The position numbers and the translations under genes are program-made. A model generated the notes under the pieces. It did no database searches. It was given only the letters and a program-made list of their open reading frames with translations, and was not told the origin of the DNA. DNA of 64,000 nucleotides, from assembly GCA_041695085.1 (NCBI GenBank), contig JBGFRO010000046.1:1-64000 (forward strand), written 5' to 3'. Within the stretch, counting starts at the first letter, position 1. Every line of letters starts with the position of its first letter. Shown here piece after piece: positions 52,788-61,194 of the stretch. Source of the stretch: DYFT01 sp041695085. Lineage in GTDB: Bacteria; Bacteroidota; Ignavibacteria; UBA10030.

Positions 52788-53536
52788 ACATTACGCTGAT
52801 CGGATACGGGAAGATGGGGAAGGAGGTCGAGCGGCTCGCGGCCGAACGCGGATGTGCCGTCGTCGGTCGGGTTTCTTCTTCCTCCCCTCCGCTTTCAGAA
52901 GAGTCAATTCGCCAGACGGACGTCGTGATTCACACTGCAACGCCCTCCTGTGTGAAGGAACACGTCGAAGAATGGGCCGCGCGCGGAAAGAACATCGTCG
53001 TCGGAACGACGGGGTGGTATCATGAACTCCCGTCGATCCAGACGCTCGTCGCACGGCACAACATCGGACTCGTCTATGCCTCCAATTTTTCCATTGGAGT
53101 CAACATCCTGTTCAACATCATCGCAGAAGCTGCGACCCTCATCGATCGATTTGAGGAGTACGATGCGTTCATTCACGAGGTTCATCACAAAGGAAAACTC
53201 GATAGCCCGAGCGGCACCGCTTTGACGCTCGGCACCATTCTTTTGAGTCGCGTGCGTCGCAAGAAGGAACTCCTGACAAAGGCTCCGGACGGAGCAATCA
53301 AGGCGGATCAACTCCACATTTCTTCCTCGCGTGCCGGAACTGTTGTGGGAACTCATCGCATTACGTTCGATTCTGCCGCCGATAGTATTGAAATTGTTCA
53401 TAGTGCAAAGAACCGCAGCGGGTTCGCTCTCGGCGCCCTTCTCGCCGCGGAATGGATTGTCGGCAAGCGCGGCGTGTTCACGATGGAAGACGTCTTCCGC
53501 GATCTCTTTCAACAGAATGCCTCACCAACATCATGA
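52784..53536 (+). CDS. dapB: 4-hydroxy-tetrahydrodipicolinate reductase
   Basis: A 250-residue NAD(P)H-dependent enzyme of lysine and diaminopimelate synthesis. The Rossmann motif ITLIGYGKMGKEV is at the N-terminus, and the catalytic and substrate motif EVHHKGKLDSPSGTAL (family: E(L)HHxxKxDAPSGTA) is intact. At 250 residues it is close to the short end of the family (about 250-270). It overlaps the end of lysC (ATGA) and is 11 bases before dapA, so these are one operon. Confidence 0.93.
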   Translation: MNITLIGYGKMGKEVERLAAERGCAVVGRVSSSSPPLSEESIRQTDVVIHTATPSCVKEHVEEWAARGKNIVVGTTGWYHELPSIQTLVARHNIGLVYASNFSIGVNILFNIIAEAATLIDRFEEYDAFIHEVHHKGKLDSPSGTALTLGTILLSRVRRKKELLTKAPDGAIKADQLHISSSRAGTVVGTHRITFDSAADSIEIVHSAKNRSGFALGALLAAEWIVGKRGVFTMEDVFRDLFQQNASPTS

Positions 53537-53547
53537 GGAACGAAGAT

Positions 53548-54441
53548 ATGGCAAGGTGGAAAAAATTTCAGGGAACGGGAACGGCTATCGTCACGCCGTT
53601 CCGCAAAGACGGAACGCTCGACGAGAAGGCCTTACGCAAGCTGGTGGAGTTTCAGATCCGGGGCGGCGTTGAAGCGATCGTCCCCGTCGGCACCACGGGT
53701 GAGAGTCCGACACTGAGCTACGATGAGCATTTCCGCGTCTTCGACATCGTCATTGAACAGGTCGATGGTCGTGTAAAGGTTTTTGCCGGTACCGGTAGTA
53801 ACAGCACGCATGAAGCAATTGAACAGACAAAGTACGCCAAACAGGTGGGGGCTGATGCGGCGTTGGTCGTAGGCCCATATTACAACAAGCCGACACAAGA
53901 GGGATATTTTCGTCATTATGCTGCCATTGCTGAGGCGGTCGATATTCCGATGATCGTGTACAATGTGCCGGGTCGAACGGGAGGAAACATTGAACCGTCA
54001 ACGACGCTCCGGATGGCTCGGGAGATCCCGAACGTGGTGGCTGTGAAAGAAGCTTCAGGAAATTTCGCGCAGATCATGGAAATAGCCCGCAACAAGCCGA
54101 AGCATTTCTCCCTCCTTTCGGGAGATGACGCCATCACGCTTCCGATGATGGCCGTCGGAGCGGACGGTTGTATTTCGGTGGTTGCAAATGAAACGCCCAA
54201 AGACTTTTCCGACCTTGTGCGACATTGCTTGAAAGGGGACTTTAAAAAGGCGTTAACGCTCCACAACAAACTGCTCCCACTGATGAACATCAACTTCGTC
54301 GAAGCAAATCCGATCCCTGTCAAAGCTGCACTTTCGATGATGGGAATGATCGAAGAGGTTTACCGCCTTCCTCTTCTTCCGATTGGTGAGAAGAATCGCC
54401 AAAAGCTCAAAGCGATCTTAAAAGAGTTAAAATTGATATGA
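53548..54441 (+). CDS. dapA: 4-hydroxy-tetrahydrodipicolinate synthase
   Basis: A 297-residue TIM-barrel lyase that joins pyruvate and aspartate semialdehyde. The family residues are visible: the Thr pair in PVGTTGESPTL, the Tyr in MIVYNVPGRTGGNI and the Schiff-base Lys in VVAVKEASGN. The ATG at 53548 has GAGGA eight bases before; an ATG five codons upstream (53533) overlapping the dapB stop is possible. Third gene of the lysC-dapBAD run. Confidence 0.95.
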   Translation: MARWKKFQGTGTAIVTPFRKDGTLDEKALRKLVEFQIRGGVEAIVPVGTTGESPTLSYDEHFRVFDIVIEQVDGRVKVFAGTGSNSTHEAIEQTKYAKQVGADAALVVGPYYNKPTQEGYFRHYAAIAEAVDIPMIVYNVPGRTGGNIEPSTTLRMAREIPNVVAVKEASGNFAQIMEIARNKPKHFSLLSGDDAITLPMMAVGADGCISVVANETPKDFSDLVRHCLKGDFKKALTLHNKLLPLMNINFVEANPIPVKAALSMMGMIEEVYRLPLLPIGEKNRQKLKAILKELKLI

Positions 54442-54498
54442 GCAAAGGGCGAATCACTCAGACCGTTTCTTCCTCATTCAATTGACACGGAAGCTCCG

Positions 54499-55341
54499 AT
54501 GGGATTACGAGAACATATCGAGCAGTTGTATGAGCAGGATATTAAGACCATCGACCGTTCCGCCGCTCTTCGCATTTTTAATGAGTTCAAGTTCTTTTTG
54601 AATGGCGGTGACGTACGCGCCGCGCAACGCTCCAAGGAAAGCAAGTCCGGATGGGCGGTCAACGGCTGGGTGAAGAAAGGAATCCTCTTAGGTTTTCGCC
54701 TGGGCGAGATGACCGACGTCTCTATTAACGAGCACTTCCGTTATTTCGACAAAAACACCTATCCCCTCAAGCGGCTGACAATCGATCATCAGGTTCGGGT
54801 AGTGCCCGGCGGAACCTCGATCCGCGACGGCTGCTTCATCGCCAAGAGCGTCGTTATCATGCCTCCCGCCTACATCAATGTCGGAGCGTACGTCGATGAA
54901 GGGACGATGATCGATTCGCACGCGCTCGTTGGCTCGTGCGCGCAGATCGGCAAGCGCGTGCACATCAGCGCCGCGACGCAGATCGGGGGTGTGATAGAGC
55001 CCGTAGGCGCGATGCCGGTGGTCATTGAGGACGACGTGATGGTGGGCGGCAACTGCGGCATTTACGAAGGAACCATCGTTCAACGGCGAGCCGTCATCGG
55101 CGCAGGAGTGGTCCTGACAGGTTCCACCCCCGTCTACGACATTGTGAACAATTCCATCTACCGACGCACGCCCGAAGAGCCGCTTGTCATTCCGGAAGGT
55201 GCAGTCGTCGTTCAGGGAAGCCGGCACATCGATGCACCGTTCGCACGTCAGCATCATCTCGCCATCTACACACCTGTCATCATCAAGTATCGGGACGAAA
55301 AAACCGACGCGGGGACTGCTTTGGAAGAGAGCTTGAGATGA
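54499..55341 (+). CDS. dapD: Tetrahydrodipicolinate N-succinyltransferase
   Basis: A 280-residue left-handed beta-helix enzyme that adds succinyl from succinyl-CoA in the succinylase branch of lysine synthesis. Hexapeptide repeats are easily seen (GCFIAKSVVIMPPAYINVGA, then GTMIDSHALVGSCAQIGKRV, with HISAATQIGGVIEP). Size and order match DapD (about 275 residues). It shows that this organism makes diaminopimelate via N-succinyl intermediates. The stop overlaps the start of the RmlD-like gene by 4 bases. Confidence 0.93.
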   Translation: MGLREHIEQLYEQDIKTIDRSAALRIFNEFKFFLNGGDVRAAQRSKESKSGWAVNGWVKKGILLGFRLGEMTDVSINEHFRYFDKNTYPLKRLTIDHQVRVVPGGTSIRDGCFIAKSVVIMPPAYINVGAYVDEGTMIDSHALVGSCAQIGKRVHISAATQIGGVIEPVGAMPVVIEDDVMVGGNCGIYEGTIVQRRAVIGAGVVLTGSTPVYDIVNNSIYRRTPEEPLVIPEGAVVVQGSRHIDAPFARQHHLAIYTPVIIKYRDEKTDAGTALEESLR

Positions 55342-56249
55342 AACGAATCTTGATTTGCGGGGCAAACGGATTACTGGGTCAGCGCCTTGCATTGATGCTC
55401 AGCAGTCAAACGGAATACGAAGTCCTGCACACCTCTCACCACCGCACGTTCGTGTTCGACAACCGGCTGTTGGACTATACACAGCTCGACATCACACGCA
55501 AGAGCGACGTGAAGAGCCTCGTCTCCAGTTTTCATCCGGATGTCATTATGAACGCCGCCGCCGCAACGAACGTGGACTGGTGTGAAACACACCGCGAAGA
55601 AGCGTGGAAGGTGAACGTCGTCGGCGTGGAAAATCTGATTGAAGCGGCCCGCAAGGTGGGGGCGAGGTTGATTCATGTTTCAACCGACTACGTCTTTGAC
55701 GGCAAGAGCGGTCCCTATAAGGAAGATGACCGACCGAATCCTTTGAGCTATTATGGCAAATCCAAGCTGGCGGCGGAAAATGCGCTCCGCATCGCCGATA
55801 TCCCTTATGCCATCGTTCGCACGATCGTCGTGTATGGAGCCGGCATCAATGTGAAGGAAAATTTCCCCCTCTGGGTCTTCAACAGCCTGCGCGCCGGAAA
55901 ACGCATCCGGTGCGTCGAAGATCAGATCAGCAACCCGACCTCCGTCAACGACCTCGCGTTTGCAATCCTGAAGATCTTCGAACTCAACAAGACCGGACTG
56001 TATCACGTCTGCGGAAGCGAACGATTGAGCCGGTATGACTTCGCCCGGAGGGTCGCAGAGGTCTTCGAACTCGATCCCGAACTCATCGAACGGGTCCAAA
56101 CCTCCGATCTCCAGCGAATTGCTCCACGTCCGATGGTAACGGGATTTATTACCCTGAAAGCCGAATCGGAGCTTCATCTCAAACCGATGGATACGCGGCA
56201 GGGCTTGACGCTCATGAAACGAGAGCTGCATTCAGCAAGGAAACTCTAA
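55338..56249 (+). CDS. dTDP-4-dehydrorhamnose reductase-like SDR protein
   Basis: A 303-residue extended-SDR reductase of the RmlD family. The nucleotide motif is LICGANGLLGQRLA. The catalytic region has HVSTDYVFDG and SYYGKSKLAAEN with the Tyr and Lys. It overlaps dapD by 4 bases and touches the next gene. RmlD normally makes dTDP-rhamnose, but no rmlABC genes are in this window. It may act on another sugar nucleotide. Substrate not known. Confidence 0.85.
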   Translation: MKRILICGANGLLGQRLALMLSSQTEYEVLHTSHHRTFVFDNRLLDYTQLDITRKSDVKSLVSSFHPDVIMNAAAATNVDWCETHREEAWKVNVVGVENLIEAARKVGARLIHVSTDYVFDGKSGPYKEDDRPNPLSYYGKSKLAAENALRIADIPYAIVRTIVVYGAGINVKENFPLWVFNSLRAGKRIRCVEDQISNPTSVNDLAFAILKIFELNKTGLYHVCGSERLSRYDFARRVAEVFELDPELIERVQTSDLQRIAPRPMVTGFITLKAESELHLKPMDTRQGLTLMKRELHSARKL

Positions 56250-56914
56250 TGGACCTCTTCGCCCCCATTCTGACCGGATTCATCCTTGGATGCCTCCACG
56301 CCTTCGATGCAGACCACATTGTTGCCGTGACGGCATTCTCCAGCAAACATCCTCACGAGCGGAAAGCGGCGATCTTCGGATTGCTCTGGGGACTCGGTCA
56401 CACGGTTTCATTGCTGATCTTCGGACTTCTCACGCTGAGTTTCAAGCTTCTGATCCCGCCGATGATCGAATCGCTTGCCGAAACGCTCGTTGGCCTTCTT
56501 TTGATTCTGCTGGGCGTCTGGGTGTTGAAGGACCTCTTCGTGAAGCACAAAATCCACCTCCATGCCCACACGCACGACGGTGTGGAGCACATTCACTTTC
56601 ACTCACATAAGTATGACGAAGGTCATGCCCACAAGCACTCCATGTTCTGGATCGGTGCCACACATGGATTGGCAGGAACGGCATCCGTGATGGTCCTCAT
56701 CCCCATCACGCTCTCGCAAACGGTGATGGCGGCAGGGATCTATCTGTTGCTGTTTGGCATCGGAACCATCGCAGCGATGACCACCTTTGCCTTCGCACTG
56801 GGCACGATTTCTTCCGCTGCGTTCTCCAAGCGTTTCCTGCCTGCGTTTCAGGGGATCGCGGGGTTGGCAAGCATCAGCGTCGGTACCGTGTGGATCGGCC
56901 GGCAATTTCTATGA
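56249..56914 (+). CDS. Nickel/cobalt transporter-like membrane protein with His-rich loop
   Basis: A 221-residue polytopic membrane protein. The first helix holds LHAFDADHIVAV, the nickel/cobalt-permease (NiCoT/HoxN) signature HAxDADH. A cytosolic or periplasmic loop of about 30 residues (HKIHLHAHTHDGVEHIHFHS, then HKYDEGHAHKHS) is extremely His-rich and should bind nickel, cobalt or zinc. The protein is shorter than full NiCoT, so it may belong to the UreH/HupE-like subgroup. It starts one base over the stop of the previous gene and overlaps the next by 4 bases. Metal specificity is unknown. Confidence 0.82.
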   Translation: MDLFAPILTGFILGCLHAFDADHIVAVTAFSSKHPHERKAAIFGLLWGLGHTVSLLIFGLLTLSFKLLIPPMIESLAETLVGLLLILLGVWVLKDLFVKHKIHLHAHTHDGVEHIHFHSHKYDEGHAHKHSMFWIGATHGLAGTASVMVLIPITLSQTVMAAGIYLLLFGIGTIAAMTTFAFALGTISSAAFSKRFLPAFQGIAGLASISVGTVWIGRQFL

Positions 56915-57759
56915 GACGCACGCTCTTCTTCTTTCTTCTTCTCTGTGTCTTCGGATGCTCGGCAAGCAGAACGGCCCGCGATCAACCGATCATTCGAGTG
57001 ATGACATACAACATCCACCACGGGGAGGGAACGGACGGAAAGGTGGATCTGAAGCGAATCGCTGAGGTGATCAAGCGCTCTGAGGCCGATATTGTAGCCC
57101 TGCAGGAAGTCGATCGCGGAGTGGAACGCACGAAGCGCATCGATATCATGACGGAACTCTCCGACCTTACCGGCATGACGTATGCGTTCGGCAAGAACAT
57201 CGACTTTCAAGCAGGGGAGTATGGGAACGGATTCCTCACCCGCTTCCCCATTTTGGAGGAGCGCAATCACCATTATCGCATGATCCATCCCGGAGAGCAG
57301 CGCGGGCTGCTGCAACTAGTGCTCGAAGTGCACGGCGAGGAAATCGTCGTCATGAACACCCATATCGATTACAGACAAGACGACACCGAACGGATTGCCA
57401 ACATTGCGGAGTTGCGAAGCGCCGCGGCTCGCTACGCGCCTCGCCCCGTCGTTGTGTGCGGCGACTTCAACGACACACCCGAGAGCCGCACCATTGCATT
57501 GATGAAGGAGGATTTCATCGACGCTTGGGAAGCGGCTGGAACGGGGGCGGGATTCACGTACCCTGCTGACACCTCGAAGAAGAGGATCGATTACATTTTT
57601 GTTTCAAAGCCAACGCGCGGTGAGAGTCAATCGGCCTCCCTTTCGCTTCGCCCCGTTGCAGCCCGCGTGGTCCAGTCGGATGCATCGGACCACCTCCCTC
57701 TTCTTGTTGAATTCGAACTGACGACCACCACCGGCGGCCTTATTCAGAAAAGAAAGTAA
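56911..57759 (+). CDS. Endonuclease/exonuclease/phosphatase-family lipoprotein
   Basis: A 282-residue protein. The signal MRRTLFFFLLLCVFGC ends in a lipobox, so it is predicted to be a membrane-anchored lipoprotein. The EEP fold is clear: MTYNIHHGEGTDG (Asn), ADIVALQEVDRG (metal Glu), VVMNTHIDYR, VVCGDFNDTPESR and SDASDHLPLLVEF (catalytic Asp and His). The ATG at 56911 overlaps the transporter stop codon (ATGA). Extracytoplasmic EEP enzymes hydrolyse phosphodiesters in lipids or nucleic acids; the actual substrate is unknown. Confidence 0.85.
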   Translation: MRRTLFFFLLLCVFGCSASRTARDQPIIRVMTYNIHHGEGTDGKVDLKRIAEVIKRSEADIVALQEVDRGVERTKRIDIMTELSDLTGMTYAFGKNIDFQAGEYGNGFLTRFPILEERNHHYRMIHPGEQRGLLQLVLEVHGEEIVVMNTHIDYRQDDTERIANIAELRSAAARYAPRPVVVCGDFNDTPESRTIALMKEDFIDAWEAAGTGAGFTYPADTSKKRIDYIFVSKPTRGESQSASLSLRPVAARVVQSDASDHLPLLVEFELTTTTGGLIQKRK

Positions 57760-57766
57760 CTGCTAT

Positions 57767-59035
57767 ATGTTAGACATCAAGTTCATCCGCGAGCACTACG
57801 ATCTCGTCCGCCAGGGCGCCGAGTCGAAAGGCTTCACCGTGAACCTTGGAGATATTATCGCGCTCGATGAAGAACGGCGCAAGCACATTCAGGAAGGCGA
57901 GGCGCTGAAGGCACGACGGAACGAGGTCTCGGCTCAGATCGGCAGGATCAAGAAAGAAGGGGGGGATGCGTCGCGTGCGATTGCGGAAATGGAACAGGTG
58001 AAGAACCGCATTCAGCAGATCGATCATGAACTGCGCCATCTTGAAACAAAGCTTAACGAGCTCCTCCTGACCGTTCCGAACATTCCGCATCCATCTGTGC
58101 CGTACGGCAAAACGCCGGCGGACAACAAAGAAGTGCTCGTCTGGGGCGACGCTCCCGCAGTTGATTTTCCCCTCAAACCACACTGGGAGTTGGCGGAGAA
58201 GCTCGGCATCATCGACTTCGCTCGGGGAGCAAAGACAGCCGGTGCGGGCTTTCCGTTCTATGTCGGAAAGGGGGCAACGTTGGAGCGCGCGCTCATCAAC
58301 TTTTTTCTCGACCGGGCGCTCCAGCAGGGCTACAAAGAAATCTGGCCTCCGATTGTGGTGAATGAAGAGAGTGCGCGAGGAACGGGGCAGATTCCGGACA
58401 AAGAAGACCTGATGTACGTGGTAGAGCGGGATGGCTTGTATCTGATTCCGACTGCAGAGGTGCCGGTCAGCAATTTCCATCGCGACGACATTTTGTCGGA
58501 AAAGGAGTTACCCGTCCGCTACGCAGCTTATACGCCATGTTTTCGACGAGAAGCAGGATCATATGGAAAGGATGTGCGGGGACTGAACCGGCTTCATCAG
58601 TTCGATAAGGTCGAACTGGTGAAATTCGTCCATCCATCCACTTCGTACGATGAGCTTGAATCGCTGAAGGAGGATGCCGAACAGGTGTTGAAACTTTTGG
58701 GGCTTCGGTACCGAGCGCTGCTGATGTGCACCGGCGATATGGGCTTCACACAATCGAAGAAATATGACCTCGAAGTGTGGGCACCCGGCCAACAGAAGTG
58801 GCTAGAGGTTTCTTCGTGCAGTAATTTTGAAGCATTCCAAGCGCGGCGAATGAATATCCGCTTCCGTCCCACCAATGGCGGCAAACCGGAACACGTGCAT
58901 ACCCTCAACGGGTCTGGCCTCGCGCTTCCGCGCATCGTTGCAGCGCTTCTCGAGCATTACCAGACACCGGAAGGGAAAGTCATCATCCCGAAAGCACTAC
59001 ACTCGTACACAAAGTTTGAAATCATCGGCTCATAG
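57767..59035 (+). CDS. serS: Seryl-tRNA synthetase
   Basis: A 422-residue class II aminoacyl-tRNA synthetase that charges tRNA-Ser. The N-terminal coiled-coil arm (about 30-105) that grips the long variable arm of tRNA-Ser is present. The catalytic motifs are GYKEIWPPIVVNEES (motif 1 region), YAAYTPCFRREAGSYGKDVRG (motif 2, within 21 residues) and LNGSGLALPRIVAALLEHYQ (motif 3). The start at 57767 is 7 bases after the preceding gene. It closes the 49.6-59.0 kb run. Confidence 0.96.
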   Translation: MLDIKFIREHYDLVRQGAESKGFTVNLGDIIALDEERRKHIQEGEALKARRNEVSAQIGRIKKEGGDASRAIAEMEQVKNRIQQIDHELRHLETKLNELLLTVPNIPHPSVPYGKTPADNKEVLVWGDAPAVDFPLKPHWELAEKLGIIDFARGAKTAGAGFPFYVGKGATLERALINFFLDRALQQGYKEIWPPIVVNEESARGTGQIPDKEDLMYVVERDGLYLIPTAEVPVSNFHRDDILSEKELPVRYAAYTPCFRREAGSYGKDVRGLNRLHQFDKVELVKFVHPSTSYDELESLKEDAEQVLKLLGLRYRALLMCTGDMGFTQSKKYDLEVWAPGQQKWLEVSSCSNFEAFQARRMNIRFRPTNGGKPEHVHTLNGSGLALPRIVAALLEHYQTPEGKVIIPKALHSYTKFEIIGS

Positions 59036-59054
59036 ATCTGCACCGGTGACGATC

Positions 59055-59142
59055 TCTGCTCAGCAGAAAACAAAAAACCACAGATTACACTGATTTTCAC
59101 ATTTGAGGAAATCAGTTAAACATTAAAAATACGCTGAGCAGA
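59055..59142. repeat. Nested inverted repeats after serS
   Basis: TCTGCTCAGC (59055-59064) and GCTGAGCAGA (59133-59142) are perfect 10-bp arms. Inside them ACTGATTT (59089-59096) and AAATCAGT (59109-59116) form another perfect stem. Intergenic AT-rich DNA follows, up to the ABC gene. A MITE-like element or a structured mRNA end is possible. Confidence 0.5.
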
Positions 59143-59180
59143 TACCATTTTTTCATTTTCAATTTTTCATTTTTAATTGA

Positions 59181-60941
59181 ATGCGTCCTCTCCTCCGCCT
59201 CCGACCTTATCTTCTACGGTATAAGAAGACGCTTCTCTGGGGACTCGTCACGATCATCGGCAGCAATGTCTTCACAGTTGTTCAACCTCTGTTCCTGGGC
59301 AAGGCGGTCGACGACCTAAAGCTGGCCGTTGACACAGGTTCGGTCGACATATCCCTCTTCGCCCAATGGACCGGGTTGATCGTCGGGTTCTCCGTCATCG
59401 CCGGCATCTTCACGTTTCTCACGAGGCAAACCATCATTGTCGTCTCGCGACATATTGAATTCGACCTCAGGAACGATCTGCTCGCTCACCTTCAGCGTCT
59501 TCACTATTCCTACTTTCAAAACACACCGACAGGCGATCTGATGGCGCACGCGACCAACGACATCAGCTCCGTACGCAACGTGCTCGGACCCGGCATGATG
59601 TATCCCGCCGATACGCTGATGACGTTCTCGATGGTCCTGGTGCTGATGATGGCGACCGATTGGTCGCTGACGCTCCTTGCCCTCATCCCGCTGCCGTTGG
59701 TGTCCGTCATCGTGTACAGACTGGGAAAATTGATTCACGCGAAAACGATGGAACGACAGGAACAGTTTTCCCTCCTCACAATGCGTGCGCAGGAGAACCT
59801 CTCGGGGATTCGCGTAATCAAGTCGTACGTGCGGGAGGAACATGAAATCAAGTTATTCGGGTCGTTGAGTTGGGAGTATTTGAAGAAAAACCTCGTTCTC
59901 GCCCGCGTTCAGTCTCTCCTCTGGCCTTTGATGTTTCTCCTCGTCGGTTTCTCTATCATCATCACCATCTATGCCGGCGGCATACGGGTGATCGAAGGTT
60001 CATTGACGATCGGCTCGCTCTCGGCATTCCTCGCGTATCTCGTGATGCTCATCTGGCCGGTGATCGCGTTCGGATGGGTGATCAATCTGCTGCAACAAGG
60101 AGCGGCGTCGATGTCCCGGTTGTGTAAGATCTGGGACACGGAACCGGAGATACGCGACACGACGGAGACCATCCCAACGATCCGGGAAATCAAAGGAGAG
60201 ATTGAATTCCGCAACGTGTCCTTTACGCACAAGAACGCTTCAACTCCGACATTGAAGAACATCAACCTCACCATTTCACAGGGGATGACGGTGGCAATCG
60301 TCGGATACACCGGTTCGGGAAAGACGACGTTGGTGAACCTCATTCCACGATTGTACGACGTCACGAGCGGCCAACTTCTCATCGACGGCATGGACATTCG
60401 CCGCATTCCCCTCGAGGTGTTGCGTTCACACATCGGCTATGTTCCACAGGAGACGTTTCTCTTTTCAGACACACTGGCCGAGAATATCCGATATGGGGCA
60501 GATGAAGCGAGTGTGGAAGAGATTCAGAAAGCAGCGGAGATATCTCAGATCGCGAAAGATGTGCTGGATTTTCCGAAGAAGTATGAGACGATGATCGGGG
60601 AGCGAGGCATTACGCTCTCCGGTGGACAGAAGCAGCGCACCAGCATCGCCCGGGCGATCGTGCGGCATCCCAGAATTCTCATCCTTGACGATTCCCTCTC
60701 CTCCGTCGATACATACACGGAGGACGCCATTCTCCATCGTCTCCGTGATTTCATGAAAGGACGGACCAGCATCCTCATCAGCCACCGCATCTCCACCGTG
60801 AAAGATGCCGACTTGATCGTCGTTCTCCAGCACGGAGAGATCGTCGAGCGCGGGACCCACGAAGAGCTTGCCGCCCTCGGTGGCATCTATGCCGATCTGT
60901 ACGAGAAGCAGTTGCTGGAGCAGGAGCTGGAAGAGCTGTAA
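59181..60941 (+). CDS. ABC exporter half (degenerate site, heterodimer subunit A)
   Basis: A 586-residue half-transporter with six transmembrane helices and one ATPase domain. Walker A is GYTGSGKTT, the signature is LSGGQKQR, and Walker B reads LILDDSLSSVD, where the catalytic Glu of the canonical LDE is Asp. This is the state found in the non-catalytic site of heterodimeric exporters such as BmrC and TM287. Subunit B is at 61195. The substrate may be lipids or drugs, as for related exporters. An ATG at 59181 begins the gene. Confidence 0.9.
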   Translation: MRPLLRLRPYLLRYKKTLLWGLVTIIGSNVFTVVQPLFLGKAVDDLKLAVDTGSVDISLFAQWTGLIVGFSVIAGIFTFLTRQTIIVVSRHIEFDLRNDLLAHLQRLHYSYFQNTPTGDLMAHATNDISSVRNVLGPGMMYPADTLMTFSMVLVLMMATDWSLTLLALIPLPLVSVIVYRLGKLIHAKTMERQEQFSLLTMRAQENLSGIRVIKSYVREEHEIKLFGSLSWEYLKKNLVLARVQSLLWPLMFLLVGFSIIITIYAGGIRVIEGSLTIGSLSAFLAYLVMLIWPVIAFGWVINLLQQGAASMSRLCKIWDTEPEIRDTTETIPTIREIKGEIEFRNVSFTHKNASTPTLKNINLTISQGMTVAIVGYTGSGKTTLVNLIPRLYDVTSGQLLIDGMDIRRIPLEVLRSHIGYVPQETFLFSDTLAENIRYGADEASVEEIQKAAEISQIAKDVLDFPKKYETMIGERGITLSGGQKQRTSIARAIVRHPRILILDDSLSSVDTYTEDAILHRLRDFMKGRTSILISHRISTVKDADLIVVLQHGEIVERGTHEELAALGGIYADLYEKQLLEQELEEL

Positions 60942-60985
60942 TCAAGTAAAAAGGAAAAACGAAAAAGTAAAAAGGGAAGGGACCA

Positions 60986-61148
60986 ATGGAGAAACCATTC
61001 GCTATCAACCAGCGCGTATTCGGATTTGTCATCGCTGTTCGAGAGCTTTCTGAGCATATACCCACGAACAGGATCGGAAGAAATCAAAAAGATCCTCGGA
61101 AGTATTGCAAGTCGATCAAGAAAAACCTCCAAACCTGAATCACTCTGA
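60986..61148 (+). pseudogene. Collapsed four-helix-bundle (23S rRNA intervening-sequence type) protein
   Basis: The start is intact: GGGAAGG ribosome-binding site, ATG and MEKPFAINQRVFGFVIAVRE, then LSEHIPTNRI. Then the frame shifts and the second part is read from a different frame as EEIKKILGSIASRSRKTSKP. These two ends match the first and last helices of four-helix-bundle (S23/IVP) proteins, whose full length is about 120 residues; the middle is missing. The literal frame reads on 50 residues to 61138 without sense. An internal deletion with a frameshift would explain this. It lies between the two ABC exporter genes. Confidence 0.65.
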
Positions 61149-61194
61149 GCTTCAACTATTTTTTAATTTTGACTTTTGACTTTTTCCTTGACTC

